From positions 1,007,852 through 1,071,851 of the forward strand of contig NZ_RFFM01000001.1 of NCBI RefSeq assembly GCF_003696365.1: a DNA stretch of 64,000 bases, in the 5' to 3' direction. Numbering within the stretch: the first letter of the stretch is position 1; each line of letters begins with the position of its first letter. The position numbers and the translations under genes were made by a program. The notes below the pieces were generated by a model that had not been told where the DNA came from, did no database searches, and saw nothing but the letters and a program-made list of their open reading frames with translations. Origin of the DNA: Stutzerimonas zhaodongensis. Its GTDB lineage: Bacteria > Pseudomonadota > Gammaproteobacteria > Pseudomonadales > Pseudomonadaceae. This document shows, in pieces, positions 55,577-64,000 of this stretch.

Positions 55577-55989
55577 CTCGCCTCCTCGACAGCGTTGCCG
55601 CCGTATGCGCCGTGGAACCGCTGCGGCGCGCGATCCCGTTTATTGTTGTTAGCTGGACGCCGATCCTACCGCCGGTTAAGTCTTCTCTTCAATTGCTTAA
55701 TTAGCAGCCATAGGCTTTGTAGCGCCGGTGTTAATACCCGATGAGCAAGAGCCTGTCCGAAATGCAACTTTTAGGGCAAGACGTCTGTCCATGTAAACGA
55801 GTGCACCGGCTCGCTTTGATTGTTTTTCAATCAACTTGACTGACGGATGCCGTGAAAAGAACGAGCTTGCAGAAAAATAGCGGTACCCGCTGCATGCCTC
55901 AGTTTACTTAGCGCAACTAATCGGTAGTATGTGCGCGCCAACTTTCCATAACGGAAGTTGCCATGGATTTCATCCTTAAGGGGAACACG
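55577..55989. other. Spacer between acetyltransferase gene and oprI (413 bases)
   Basis: Joint between two conserved gene blocks. It holds a hairpin TTGATTG-TTTTT-CAATCAA (55816-55834) with no obvious job, and the oprI promoter. A 32-codon ORF at 55741-55839 has no ribosome site and is not credited. Confidence 0.5.
55903..55930 (+). promoter_or_regulatory. Putative oprI promoter
   Basis: TTTACT at 55903-55908, 16-base spacer, TAGTAT at 55925-55930. The predicted message begins near 55937, with the hairpin AACTTTCC/GGAAGTT (55940-55959) at its 5' end. Confidence 0.5.
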
Positions 55990-56244
55990 ATGAACAACGT
56001 TCTGAAATTTTCTGCTCTGGCTTTCGCCGCAGTTCTGGCCACTGGTTGCAGCAACAGCATGACCAAGGAAAGCGAAGCCCGTCTGACCGCGACCGAAGAC
56101 GCCGCTGCCCGCGCGCAGGCTCGTGCTGACGAAGCGTACAGCAAAGCCGACGAGGCTATGCAGGCTGCTCGCAAGGCTCAGCAGACTGCTGACGAAGCCA
56201 ACGAGCGTGCTCTGCGTATGCTGGAACGCGCCAGCCGCAAGTAA
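55990..56244 (+). CDS. oprI: Major outer-membrane lipoprotein OprI
   Basis: 84 residues from ATG 55990; AGGGG stands before it, and an in-frame start at 55963 would spoil the signal. Lipobox LATGC with the lipidated Cys20. The mature part is one heptad-repeat coiled coil rich in Ala ([36 protein letters not shown]). The C-terminal Lys can be joined to peptidoglycan. An abundant envelope tether, faced by an L,D-transpeptidase gene. Confidence 0.96.
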   Translation: MNNVLKFSALAFAAVLATGCSNSMTKESEARLTATEDAAARAQARADEAYSKADEAMQAARKAQQTADEANERALRMLERASRK

Positions 56245-56254
56245 GCTTCAGGCG

Positions 56255-56288
56255 AAAAAAAGCCGACCTTCGAAGGTCGGCTTTTTTA
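56255..56288. terminator. oprI terminator, bidirectional
   Basis: AGCCGACCTT at 56261-56270 pairs with AAGGTCGGCT at 56273-56282, with A and T runs outside the stem. Serves oprI and the convergent transpeptidase gene. Confidence 0.93.
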
Positions 56289-56319
56289 TGCGCGTCTTTC
56301 AGGCAACGCGCGCTCACAT

Positions 56320-57282
56320 TTAGAAAATTTGCTCCTCATGAGAAGCCAGCGCCTGCCCTTGCTCGGCGATCTGAATTGGCAATCCGTCTTCACCCGCAAT
56401 GATTTCGCGCACCATCTCCCAGTCCAGCTGCAGCACGCCTGCTGACTCGTCACGCTTTAGCAAGGTGTTCACTACCACCGCATGCTTGTCCATGAGTGTC
56501 ATGTGATTGTCTTCATCTTGCAGCGGCGTGTGAGCCTCCAGATAGATCTTCCCCTGACTGGTGCCGAACTTGTAAGGCTCGTCGATGATCCGCACCGAGG
56601 TGCCGACCTTGACCAGCCGAGCCAGCTCCAACACGTTGTGATTGAGCATCCGAAAACAGCCGTGACTCACACGCATGCCGATTCCGAATTTCTTGTTCGA
56701 GCCATGGATGAGGTAGCCAGGTAGCGCCAGGCTCATTTTGTAAGGCCCAAGCGGATTGTCAGCACCAGGCGGAACGACCTTTGGCAGCGGATCGCCATCG
56801 GCGGCGTGCTCATCACGTATGGACTGCGGTGGATACCAGGCCGGATCGCTGATCATCGCTGTGATGCGGGTATTGCCGACTGGTGACCCCCAACCCTCTC
56901 GACCAATTCCGAGGGGAAAGGTGTGCACCACGTCTTCGCCTTTGGGGTAATAGTAGAGGCGATACTCCGGCAGGTTGATGACGATGCCCTCCCTCGGCCC
57001 GGGCGGAAGGATGTACCTGGTGGGCAGAATGATGTCCGTCCCTTCGCCAGGTAGCCATGGATCCACGCCGGGATTGGCCGCAACCAGTTCCAGATAACCC
57101 AAGTCGTGCGTCTCGCCCAACGCTGCGAAGGTGTCTTCGTACTTGGCTTTGACAACCTGAATTTGCCCAACCACATCCTCACCTTCTGGTGGCAGCGGTA
57201 ATTCAAGAGCGGCAGCTTGTCCGGCCAACAACAAAGCAGCGAATGACACACAGGAGGCGACTGCAGACGCACGCGAGAGCAT
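56320..57282 (-). CDS. L,D-transpeptidase (YbiS/ErfK/YcfS type)
   Basis: 320 residues. Signal peptide to about residue 25, a LysM-like segment (AALGETHDLGYLELVAANPGVD) and a YkuD catalytic domain with HGSNKKFGIGMRVSHGCFRM, whose Cys is the nucleophile. E. coli relatives attach Braun lipoprotein to peptidoglycan or make 3-3 cross-links. Convergence with oprI suggests OprI as a substrate, an inference. Confidence 0.92.
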   Translation of the reverse strand: MLSRASAVASCVSFAALLLAGQAAALELPLPPEGEDVVGQIQVVKAKYEDTFAALGETHDLGYLELVAANPGVDPWLPGEGTDIILPTRYILPPGPREGIVINLPEYRLYYYPKGEDVVHTFPLGIGREGWGSPVGNTRITAMISDPAWYPPQSIRDEHAADGDPLPKVVPPGADNPLGPYKMSLALPGYLIHGSNKKFGIGMRVSHGCFRMLNHNVLELARLVKVGTSVRIIDEPYKFGTSQGKIYLEAHTPLQDEDNHMTLMDKHAVVVNTLLKRDESAGVLQLDWEMVREIIAGEDGLPIQIAEQGQALASHEEQIF

Positions 57283-57352
57283 TCAGGGTTTCCTTGGAGA
57301 TACAGATGTCGTAGTGGTGGCGATTGTACTCGAAGCGGCTACGCGCGCCGAG

Positions 57353-57634
57353 CTACCAGACACTGGCGGCAGACGGAAGGCCCTTTCTCTGCGCACTGAG
57401 GGCGTCACGACAAGCAGGGCAGAGCCGGCGGTCTTTTAGAATCGAGCGTTCCAGATCCTGCCACCGAGGACTCGCCGGCAAGAAACCGCCACAAAGCGTG
57501 CGATCCACCCTTCCGTTCAATTCCAACTGCCGCACGGCCAGATGCAGCCGGTTTTCGCGACATGCGAACAGATCGAATTGCTCGTCTGGGACGATAAGGC
57601 GGTAGGCGAAAAGGGACCAGGCTGGGCGCGGCAT
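57353..57634 (-). CDS. Small conserved hypothetical protein with CPAC motif
   Basis: 93 residues from ATG 57634 (MPRPAWSLFAYRLIVPDEQF). Cysteines in LFACRENRL, TLCGGF and LCPACRDAL could form a metal or redox site. No signal peptide. It lies 44 bases after tesA on the same strand, ahead of the transpeptidase. I recall a conserved hypothetical at the same place in P. aeruginosa. Function unknown. Confidence 0.65.
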   Translation of the reverse strand: MPRPAWSLFAYRLIVPDEQFDLFACRENRLHLAVRQLELNGRVDRTLCGGFLPASPRWQDLERSILKDRRLCPACRDALSAQRKGLPSAASVW

Positions 57635-57678
57635 CTGAGGCTCCTGACGAGGGGCGCGACAGTAGCCGCGCGCACGCC

Positions 57679-58284
57679 TCAAAGCAAGGGCTCGAGAACA
57701 GGCCAGACGTTGTCTAACAGTTGTTGCTGAGCCCCGGCAGTGGGATGGATGCGGTCAGCTTGCATCATCCCATCTATCCCACCGACACCCTCAAGAAGAA
57801 AGGGCACGTAGGGCAGATCTTTTTCCTCGGCAAGCGAGTCAAAGACGTGCGCGAAAGCAGTCGTGTAACGCTGGCCGAGGTTTGGAGGCAGGCGCATGCC
57901 GAGCAGCACGACCTTGGCATCGGCCTCTTGTGATCGATCGACCATCGATGCCAAGTTCTGATGCATCTGAGCTGGAGGCTGGCCACGCAACCCATCGTTG
58001 CCACCCAGCTCGATGATCACCACGTCCGGCTTATGTTCAGCAAGTAAGGTAGGTAGCCTTGCCAGGCCTCCTGCGCTGGTGTCGCCGCTGATTGATGCAT
58101 TCACCACACGATAATCGCGGTTCTCTGTATCAAGGCGTTGCTGGAGCAGGTGTACCCACCCCTCGCTGGTTTCCAGCCCGAAAGCGGCACTGATACTATC
58201 TCCGACCACCAGCACCGTCCCCGCCAAGGCTCCATGAGCCCAGCACAGCAATACCAGGGCCCCACCTCTTAGCCAATTTCGCAT
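57679..58284 (-). CDS. tesA: Acyl-CoA thioesterase I / protease I / lysophospholipase (TesA)
   Basis: 201 residues from ATG 58284 ([15 protein letters not shown]), with GGAGA before it. Signal peptide to residue 21. SGNH blocks: GDSISAAFG with Ser30, GGND near 88, and DRIHPT near 177 carrying Asp and His. Periplasmic esterase of broad range. Head to head with ybbA, starts only ten bases apart. Confidence 0.96.
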   Translation of the reverse strand: MRNWLRGGALVLLCWAHGALAGTVLVVGDSISAAFGLETSEGWVHLLQQRLDTENRDYRVVNASISGDTSAGGLARLPTLLAEHKPDVVIIELGGNDGLRGQPPAQMHQNLASMVDRSQEADAKVVLLGMRLPPNLGQRYTTAFAHVFDSLAEEKDLPYVPFLLEGVGGIDGMMQADRIHPTAGAQQQLLDNVWPVLEPLL

Positions 58285-58294
58285 CGGAATCTCC

Positions 58295-58981
58295 ATGAGC
58301 GCCAGCATTCTGTACGCCCGGAACCTTAGCAAAGTGGTACCCAGCGCGGAAGGCGAGCTGGCGATACTCGACGATGTGTCATTGAGCCTCGACAAAGGCG
58401 AAAGCCTCGCCATCGTCGGCACATCCGGGTCAGGCAAATCAACATTGCTCGGATTGCTCGCGGGGCTCGACCTCCCCAGCTCGGGCGAGGTGCATCTGGC
58501 GGGTCATCTATTGGGTGCTCTGGATGAAGATCAGCGCGCCCGCGTACGGGCCGAGAACGTCGGCTTCGTGTTTCAGTCCTTCCAGCTACTGGACAGCCTT
58601 AATGCGCTGGAAAACGTCATGCTTCCGCTGGAACTGCACGGGCGCAGAGACGCGCAAGCGAAAGCAACAGAACTACTCGACCGCGTCGGGCTAGCTGCAC
58701 GCCTGCATCACTATCCTCGCCAACTGTCTGGTGGCGAGCAGCAGCGTGTCGCTGTCGCACGCGCATTCGCAGCCGAACCCGCGGTGCTATTCGCCGATGA
58801 GCCCACCGGCAACCTCGACAGTCATACCGGTGCAACCATCACCGAGCTGTTGTTCGAACTGAATCGTGAACGTGGTACCACGCTGGTACTGGTCACCCAT
58901 GACGAGCGCCTGGCCCAGCGCTGCGAGCACCTGCTTCGCCTGGACGGCGGTCGCGAGCTGCGTGATGAGTCGACTCGATGA
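58295..58981 (+). CDS. ybbA: ABC transporter ATP-binding protein (YbbA, LolD/MacB family)
   Basis: 228 residues. Walker [17 protein letters not shown] near residue 43, signature [16 protein letters not shown] near 145, Walker [10 protein letters not shown] and H-loop VLVTHD. Overlaps the permease gene by four bases. With YbbP it forms a type VII (mechanotransmission) ABC system. The divergent tesA-ybbA order is conserved in E. coli. Confidence 0.94.
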   Translation: MSASILYARNLSKVVPSAEGELAILDDVSLSLDKGESLAIVGTSGSGKSTLLGLLAGLDLPSSGEVHLAGHLLGALDEDQRARVRAENVGFVFQSFQLLDSLNALENVMLPLELHGRRDAQAKATELLDRVGLAARLHHYPRQLSGGEQQRVAVARAFAAEPAVLFADEPTGNLDSHTGATITELLFELNRERGTTLVLVTHDERLAQRCEHLLRLDGGRELRDESTR

Positions 58982-61479
58982 AGCAGGTGCCTATCAGTCG
59001 TCTGGCAAGTCTCGCGCTGCGCCAGCTGCTTAGAGACGCGCGCGCCGGTGAGCTACGGGTGCTGTTCTTTGCGCTTCTGATTGCGGTCGCGGCAAGCACT
59101 GCCATCGGCTACTTCGGCGCGAGACTGAACGACGCCATGCTGTTGCGCGCGACCGAGTTCCTGGGAGCAGACCTGGTGCTGCGCGGCAGCTCGCCCGCCG
59201 AGCCTGGACAGATCGACGCAGGCATTGAGCAAAGGCTTGAGCATGCTCGGGTCGTGGAGTTTTCCAGCGTCGTTGCAACAGATGACAATCTACAGCTCAC
59301 CAGCGTCAAGGCCGCCGACGACAACTACCCCTTGCGCGGTGAACTTCGCAGCGCGGCGGCACCTTATCAGCCTGAACAAACCGGACCTGGCCCACGCCCT
59401 GGCGAAGCCTGGGCTGAAGCACGGCTGTTCGCAGCGCTGAATCTGCAGATTGGCGACTCTATCGAAGTTGGCAACAAGCAACTCAAGCTCAACCGGGTGC
59501 TGACATACGAACCGGACAGGGTGGGAGACTTTTACAGCCTCACGCCCCGTGTGTTGATGCATCTCGATGACCTAGACGCCACTGGCGTGGTGCAACCGGG
59601 TAGCCGGGTAAGCTACCGCGAACTCTGGCGGGGCGAGCCAGCGCAGTTGGCCGCATACGAATCAGCCATAAAGACCGATCTTCAACCCCACCAGCGCGTC
59701 GAAACGGCCAAGGACGGAAACCGCCAGATAGGCGGCGCCTTAGGGCGCGCCGAGCAATATCTCAACCTGGCCAGCCTCGCAGCCGTGCTGCTTGCAGGTG
59801 TAGCGGTGGCATTGTCAGCGGCGCGATTTGCCGCACGCCGCTTCGATGCAAGCGCCCTCTTGAGATGCCTGGGGCTCTCCCGGAATGAAGCACTGGCGCT
59901 GTATACCCTTCAGCTCGCGTATCTCGGCCTGGTTGCAAGTGCGGTTGGTGCACTGCTGGGCTGGGCGGCTCAGCACGGGCTGTTCTTCCTGTTGCGCGAT
60001 CTTGTGGTCAGCGAAGTACCGCCCGCCACACTCTGGCCAGCCCTGGCTGGGATAGCCACCGGCCTGGTCGCTCTTGCAGGCTTTGCATTGCCGCCCCTCG
60101 CGGCATTGGGCCGAGTACCGCCGCTGCGTGTCCTACGCCGCGACATGATGCCCATTCCTCCGAGTTCATGGCTGGTGTATGGCGCAGCGGTAGTGGCGCT
60201 TGGCTTGATCATGTGGCGCCTGAGCCTGAACCTTAAGATCACGCTCGCGCTACTGGGCGGCGGCTTGGTCGCGACACTCGTTCTTGGCGGCCTGCTGCTA
60301 TTGGCCTTGAAAGGGCTGCGGCGCGCGTTGTCGGGCGCATCCCTGACGTGGCGTCTTGGTCTCGGTCAGCTACTGCGCCACCCCCTGGCTGCAGCCGGAC
60401 AATCGCTGGCTTTCGGCCTGATCCTGCTTGCCATGGCGCTGATTGCCTTGCTGCGCGGGGAACTGCTGGATACCTGGCAAGATCAACTGCCCGCAGACGC
60501 ACCGAACCATTTCGTACTAAACGTTCTGCCCGCCGATAAGGACGCCTTCGCCGCCCGAATCGGGACACTGTCCAATCACGCGGCCCCGCTGTACCCAGTG
60601 GTCCCTGGTCGCCTGGTTGCCATCAATGGCGAACCCGTGCGCCAGCTGGTAACCAAGGAAAGCCAAGGCGAGCGGGCCATTCGCAGGGACCTCAGTCTGA
60701 CCTGGGCGCAGGAGCTACCCTCGGATAACCGACTCACAGCGGGCCGGTGGTGGGACGGCGCGCCAGGCGAGCTGCCGGGTGTTTCGGTGGAAGCAGAGCT
60801 CGCAGAAAGCCTTCAGGTAAAACTGGGAGACAAGCTCAGCTTCACTGTTGGGGGCCTGACCCGCGACGTTAGCGTAACCAGCTTGCGCGAGGTCAACTGG
60901 GACAGCTTTCAGCCCAATTTCTATATGATTTTCGAGCCACAGACCCTGCAGGACGTCCCAGCAACGTACATGACCAGCTTCCATCTTCCGAAGGGCAAGG
61001 ATCGTGAACTGGTGCAGCTGGCCAGAGACTTCCCCGCGGCGACGATATTGCAGGTGGAAGCGCTACTTGCCCAACTGCGCAGCATACTCGCGCAGGTGTC
61101 GCTGGCAGTGGAATACGTGTTGATGTTCGTGTTGGCTGCCGGCCTGGCTGTGCTGTTTGCAGGCCTGCAGGCAACGTTGGATGAACGAATCCGCCAGGGC
61201 GCATTGCTGCGGGCACTGGGGGCAGAACGCAGGTTGCTGCTTCGAGCGCGGCGGACCGAGTTCGGCGTCCTGGGCGCCGCCAGCGGGCTTCTCGCCGCAC
61301 TAGGTTGCGAACTGGTCAGTGCCCTGCTCTACCACTACGTGTTTGACCTCCGTTGGCAGCCTCATCCCTGGCTGCTGTTGCTTCCACTGATCGGAGCCCT
61401 GCTGGTGGGTAGCGCAGGGGTGCTGGGGACCCGGCGCGCTCTCAATGCGAGCCCGCTCAATGTGTTGAGAGAAAGTTGA
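58978..61479 (+). CDS. ybbP: ABC transporter permease (YbbP, FtsX-like, two halves)
   Basis: 833 residues. A helix near residue 30 ([20 protein letters not shown]), a large periplasmic region, two sets of FtsX-type helices (about 260-430 and 460-490), a second periplasmic domain and three C-terminal helices (from [20 protein letters not shown]). Ends [11 protein letters not shown] as in the family. Role uncertain; the link with TesA suggests lipid or peptide release from the inner membrane. Confidence 0.93.
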   Translation: MKQVPISRLASLALRQLLRDARAGELRVLFFALLIAVAASTAIGYFGARLNDAMLLRATEFLGADLVLRGSSPAEPGQIDAGIEQRLEHARVVEFSSVVATDDNLQLTSVKAADDNYPLRGELRSAAAPYQPEQTGPGPRPGEAWAEARLFAALNLQIGDSIEVGNKQLKLNRVLTYEPDRVGDFYSLTPRVLMHLDDLDATGVVQPGSRVSYRELWRGEPAQLAAYESAIKTDLQPHQRVETAKDGNRQIGGALGRAEQYLNLASLAAVLLAGVAVALSAARFAARRFDASALLRCLGLSRNEALALYTLQLAYLGLVASAVGALLGWAAQHGLFFLLRDLVVSEVPPATLWPALAGIATGLVALAGFALPPLAALGRVPPLRVLRRDMMPIPPSSWLVYGAAVVALGLIMWRLSLNLKITLALLGGGLVATLVLGGLLLLALKGLRRALSGASLTWRLGLGQLLRHPLAAAGQSLAFGLILLAMALIALLRGELLDTWQDQLPADAPNHFVLNVLPADKDAFAARIGTLSNHAAPLYPVVPGRLVAINGEPVRQLVTKESQGERAIRRDLSLTWAQELPSDNRLTAGRWWDGAPGELPGVSVEAELAESLQVKLGDKLSFTVGGLTRDVSVTSLREVNWDSFQPNFYMIFEPQTLQDVPATYMTSFHLPKGKDRELVQLARDFPAATILQVEALLAQLRSILAQVSLAVEYVLMFVLAAGLAVLFAGLQATLDERIRQGALLRALGAERRLLLRARRTEFGVLGAASGLLAALGCELVSALLYHYVFDLRWQPHPWLLLLPLIGALLVGSAGVLGTRRALNASPLNVLRES

Positions 61480-61515
61480 GCTGCGCAGGCGAGTAGCACG
61501 AGTGCCTATAGCCTA

Positions 61516-61521
61516 TAGAAT
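61516..61521 (+). promoter_or_regulatory. Putative -10 box for greB
   Basis: TAGAAT, 30 bases before the greB ATG, within a repeated CCTATAG motif; no clear -35. Confidence 0.35.
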
Positions 61522-61551
61522 GTTCAGCCTTGCGCTTTAATTGGAAAGACC

Positions 61552-62049
61552 ATGAGCCGTTACCGTCCACCCCGCCCTGCAGGCACGCCACTGATTACGC
61601 CCGAGGGAGAAGCACGGCTGCGCGCTGAGCTGCATGAGCTATGGCACGTCAAACGACCTCAGGTAACCCAGTCGGTGAGCGAGGCCGCTGCTCAGGGAGA
61701 TCGCTCGGAAAACGCCGAATACACCTATGGCAAGAAAATGCTCCGCGAGATTGACAGTCGCGTTCGTTTCCTCACCAAGCGGCTGGAAAAGCTCAAGGTA
61801 GTTGCCGAAAAACCCAGCGATCCGGGGAAAGTCTATTTCGGCGCATGGGTAACGGTCGAAGACGAGGAAGGCGATCAAGCGCGCTATCGCATCGTCGGAC
61901 CAGATGAACTGGACTTGCGCCATGGCTCGATCAGCATTGACTCGCCCCTGGCGCGCGCACTGATCGGCAAGCCCCTCGATGCAGAAGTGCAGGTCCAGAC
62001 TCCAACCGGCGCCAAAACCTGGTACATCGTGGCTATCGAGTACATCTGA
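61552..62049 (+). CDS. greB: Transcription elongation factor GreB
   Basis: 165 residues. N-terminal coiled coil [28 protein letters not shown] with the acidic tip region [20 protein letters not shown], and the C-terminal FKBP-like domain ([20 protein letters not shown]). It stimulates transcript cleavage by backtracked RNA polymerase. The family-specific RYRPP start separates it from GreA. Confidence 0.95.
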   Translation: MSRYRPPRPAGTPLITPEGEARLRAELHELWHVKRPQVTQSVSEAAAQGDRSENAEYTYGKKMLREIDSRVRFLTKRLEKLKVVAEKPSDPGKVYFGAWVTVEDEEGDQARYRIVGPDELDLRHGSISIDSPLARALIGKPLDAEVQVQTPTGAKTWYIVAIEYI

Positions 62050-62142
62050 CCGGGTAGTACATTTTCGACCGTTCAGTCACCAAAATCTTCGATCAGGCGC
62101 CGATCAGCGCCGAATCTGCGCAACCATCACCAACCTACTCAT

Positions 62143-62167
62143 CGTTTGTTCCATCCGGTAACAAACG
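62143..62167. promoter_or_regulatory. Upstream activating palindrome for the lipase gene
   Basis: CGTTTGTT at 62143-62150 and AACAAACG at 62160-62167, a perfect 8-bp inverted repeat around nine bases, containing TGT-N11-ACA (62147-62163). This spacing is the form reported for the activator site of Pseudomonas lipase genes controlled by LipR/CbrB-type sigma-54 activators. Centre about 112 bases before the predicted start point. Confidence 0.6.
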
Positions 62168-62239
62168 CCTCGATCAGCCAAGTCTGCCTATTCAAGCCAA
62201 TCGCCGTATTAGAGCGCGCCGCTGCGCTGCTACGGTAGG

Positions 62240-62256
62240 TTGGCATGATTGCTGCG
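62240..62256 (+). promoter_or_regulatory. Sigma-54 (RpoN) promoter of the lipase gene
   Basis: TTGGCATGATTGCTGCG: GG at 62242-62243 and GC at 62254-62255 exactly ten bases apart, matching most of the -24/-12 consensus. Start point near 62267, leader about 74 bases. Confidence 0.65.
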
Positions 62257-62328
62257 ATTGCCTTGCTTGCAGTACGCGCAGTGCGCGGTGAATGGCGAAG
62301 GATTGCCCATGTCCTGTTCACCCACTGA

Positions 62329-63276
<948 letters not shown>

Positions 63277-63281
63277 GAAAC

Positions 63282-63305
63282 GAGCGGGGCCGACGAGCCC
63301 CGCTC
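63282..63305 (+). other. Hairpin between lipase and foldase genes
   Basis: GAGCGGGGC at 63282-63290 pairs with GCCCCGCTC at 63297-63305, nine GC-rich pairs around six bases. No T run. It could lower foldase expression or protect the lipase message. Confidence 0.6.
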
Positions 63306-63325
63306 CTTGAGCATAAGGCTTCCCG

Positions 63326-64000
63326 ATGAAGATTCTTGCCGCCCTCTTACTCTTGACCGTCACCGTCACCGTCTGCGTCGCAGTGTACTGGCACGACTCA
63401 CCCGAACCCCTGAGGGTACAAACGCCCGACGTGGCAGAGCCCGTCTCACACAAGCCTCATGTGTCGGAACAGAGAGTTTCGAAACCGCAGCTCGCACGAT
63501 CCGCACAACCACCTGGGCCAAGCCAGCTCCCACCCTCCTTTTCCGGTACGCAGGTCGATGGCCGGCTTCACGCAGACTCAGCAGGCAACCTGATTATCGA
63601 TGGCGATATCCGCCGTGTCTTCGACTACTTCCTTGCCTCCATAGGCGAGGAATCGATTGACGCCAGCGTTACAAGGCTACGGCAGTACATACAAGCGCAA
63701 CTGCCTCAACCCGCAGCGGGTCGTGCCACACAACTCCTAGGGCAGTATCTGGATTACAAACGCCAGCTGATGGTGCTGGAAAATAATCACGCCCGGCAAC
63801 CCGACCTCGACGCCATGCGAGCGCGATTGCAAGCGGTACGGCAGCTGCGCGCCGGCATTTTCGATGACGCTACCCACCAGGCGTTCTTTGCGCTGGAAGA
63901 AGCGGCTGACAGCTTTACGCTAGAGCGACTGGCTATCCGTCACGACCAAACGCTGAACGCAACGGATCAAGGAGCGGCGCTGGATCGGTTACGCAGCAAC
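63326..64000 (+). CDS. lifO: Lipase-specific foldase (Lif / LipH), cut by window end
   Basis: 225 codons are present with no stop before the window end; the family is about 340 residues. An N-terminal membrane anchor (LAALLLLTVTVTVCVAVYW), a Pro/Ser/Gln-rich linker to about 75, then the foldase mini-domain 1 with the Lif signature RRVFDYFLASIGE near residue 93. It sits in the inner membrane facing the periplasm and folds the lipase. Confidence 0.93.
   Translation, partial: MKILAALLLLTVTVTVCVAVYWHDSPEPLRVQTPDVAEPVSHKPHVSEQRVSKPQLARSAQPPGPSQLPPSFSGTQVDGRLHADSAGNLIIDGDIRRVFDYFLASIGEESIDASVTRLRQYIQAQLPQPAAGRATQLLGQYLDYKRQLMVLENNHARQPDLDAMRARLQAVRQLRAGIFDDATHQAFFALEEAADSFTLERLAIRHDQTLNATDQGAALDRLRSN

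Noticed and set aside
55741..55839. 32-codon ORF in the spacer before oprI.
   Set aside because: No Shine-Dalgarno sequence and no recognisable feature; it crosses a hairpin.

Overview
The window is an ordinary, gene-dense piece of a gammaproteobacterial chromosome. The OprF porin with its crfX-cmpX-sigX neighbours, the OprI lipoprotein, the large 531-residue isocitrate lyase, paired dimeric and monomeric isocitrate dehydrogenases and a secreted lipase with a foldase all point to Pseudomonas in the broad sense. The moderately high GC, the GGTGGAT-type spacer repeats and the gene order suggest the Stutzerimonas (P. stutzeri) group, but no rRNA gene is present to prove it. I found no mobile element, CRISPR array, rRNA or tRNA gene.

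Layout. Bases 1-29.8 kb: sulfur relay (tusC end, tusB, tusE), ybiB, glutathionyl-hydroquinone reductase, cysG, serS, crcB, rarA, lolA, ftsK, trxB; then an N-degron cluster (aat, bpt, infA, clpA, clpS), cspD, the divergent icd/idh pair, a NUDIX gene, mnmA, hflD, purB, a roxA operon ending in an orphan mini-secretin, and aceA. Bases 30.4-38.5 kb: oprF, sigX, cmpX, crfX, a CorA-like gene, rraA and ppsA on the minus strand, with ppsR divergent. Bases 38.6-45.4 kb: a methylcitrate operon (GntR regulator, prpB, prpC, acnD, prpF). Bases 45.6-55.6 kb: a retropepsin / inactive transglutaminase-7TM / ATP-grasp ligase operon, then pabB, thrH, cysH, cysB, a panE-like gene, DAHP synthase and a small acetyltransferase. 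Bases 55.9-64 kb: oprI, an L,D-transpeptidase, a small unknown gene, tesA, the ybbA-ybbP transporter, greB, lipase and its foldase (cut by the window end).

From memory of P. aeruginosa PAO1, these are three conserved blocks (about PA2608-PA2634, PA1750-PA1777 and PA2853-PA2863) joined end to end, with the methylcitrate operon placed inside the second. The joints fall in the gene-free stretches at 29.8-30.4 kb and 55.6-55.9 kb.

Functional themes. Carbon flow at isocitrate is concentrated here (icd, idh, aceA, ppsA/ppsR, prp). TusBCE and MnmA belong to the same tRNA 2-thiolation pathway. Aat, Bpt, ClpS and ClpA form most of the bacterial N-degron pathway. OprF, SigX, CmpX, OprI, the L,D-transpeptidase and LolA concern the envelope. 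The points most worth a second look are the cysteine-free transglutaminase-7TM operon, a sigma-54 type lipase promoter with a TGT-N11-ACA upstream palindrome, a long-spacer TGTAGT palindrome before aceA, the mini-secretin gene, and a 21-codon membrane micro-ORF whose ribosome site is locked in a hairpin.
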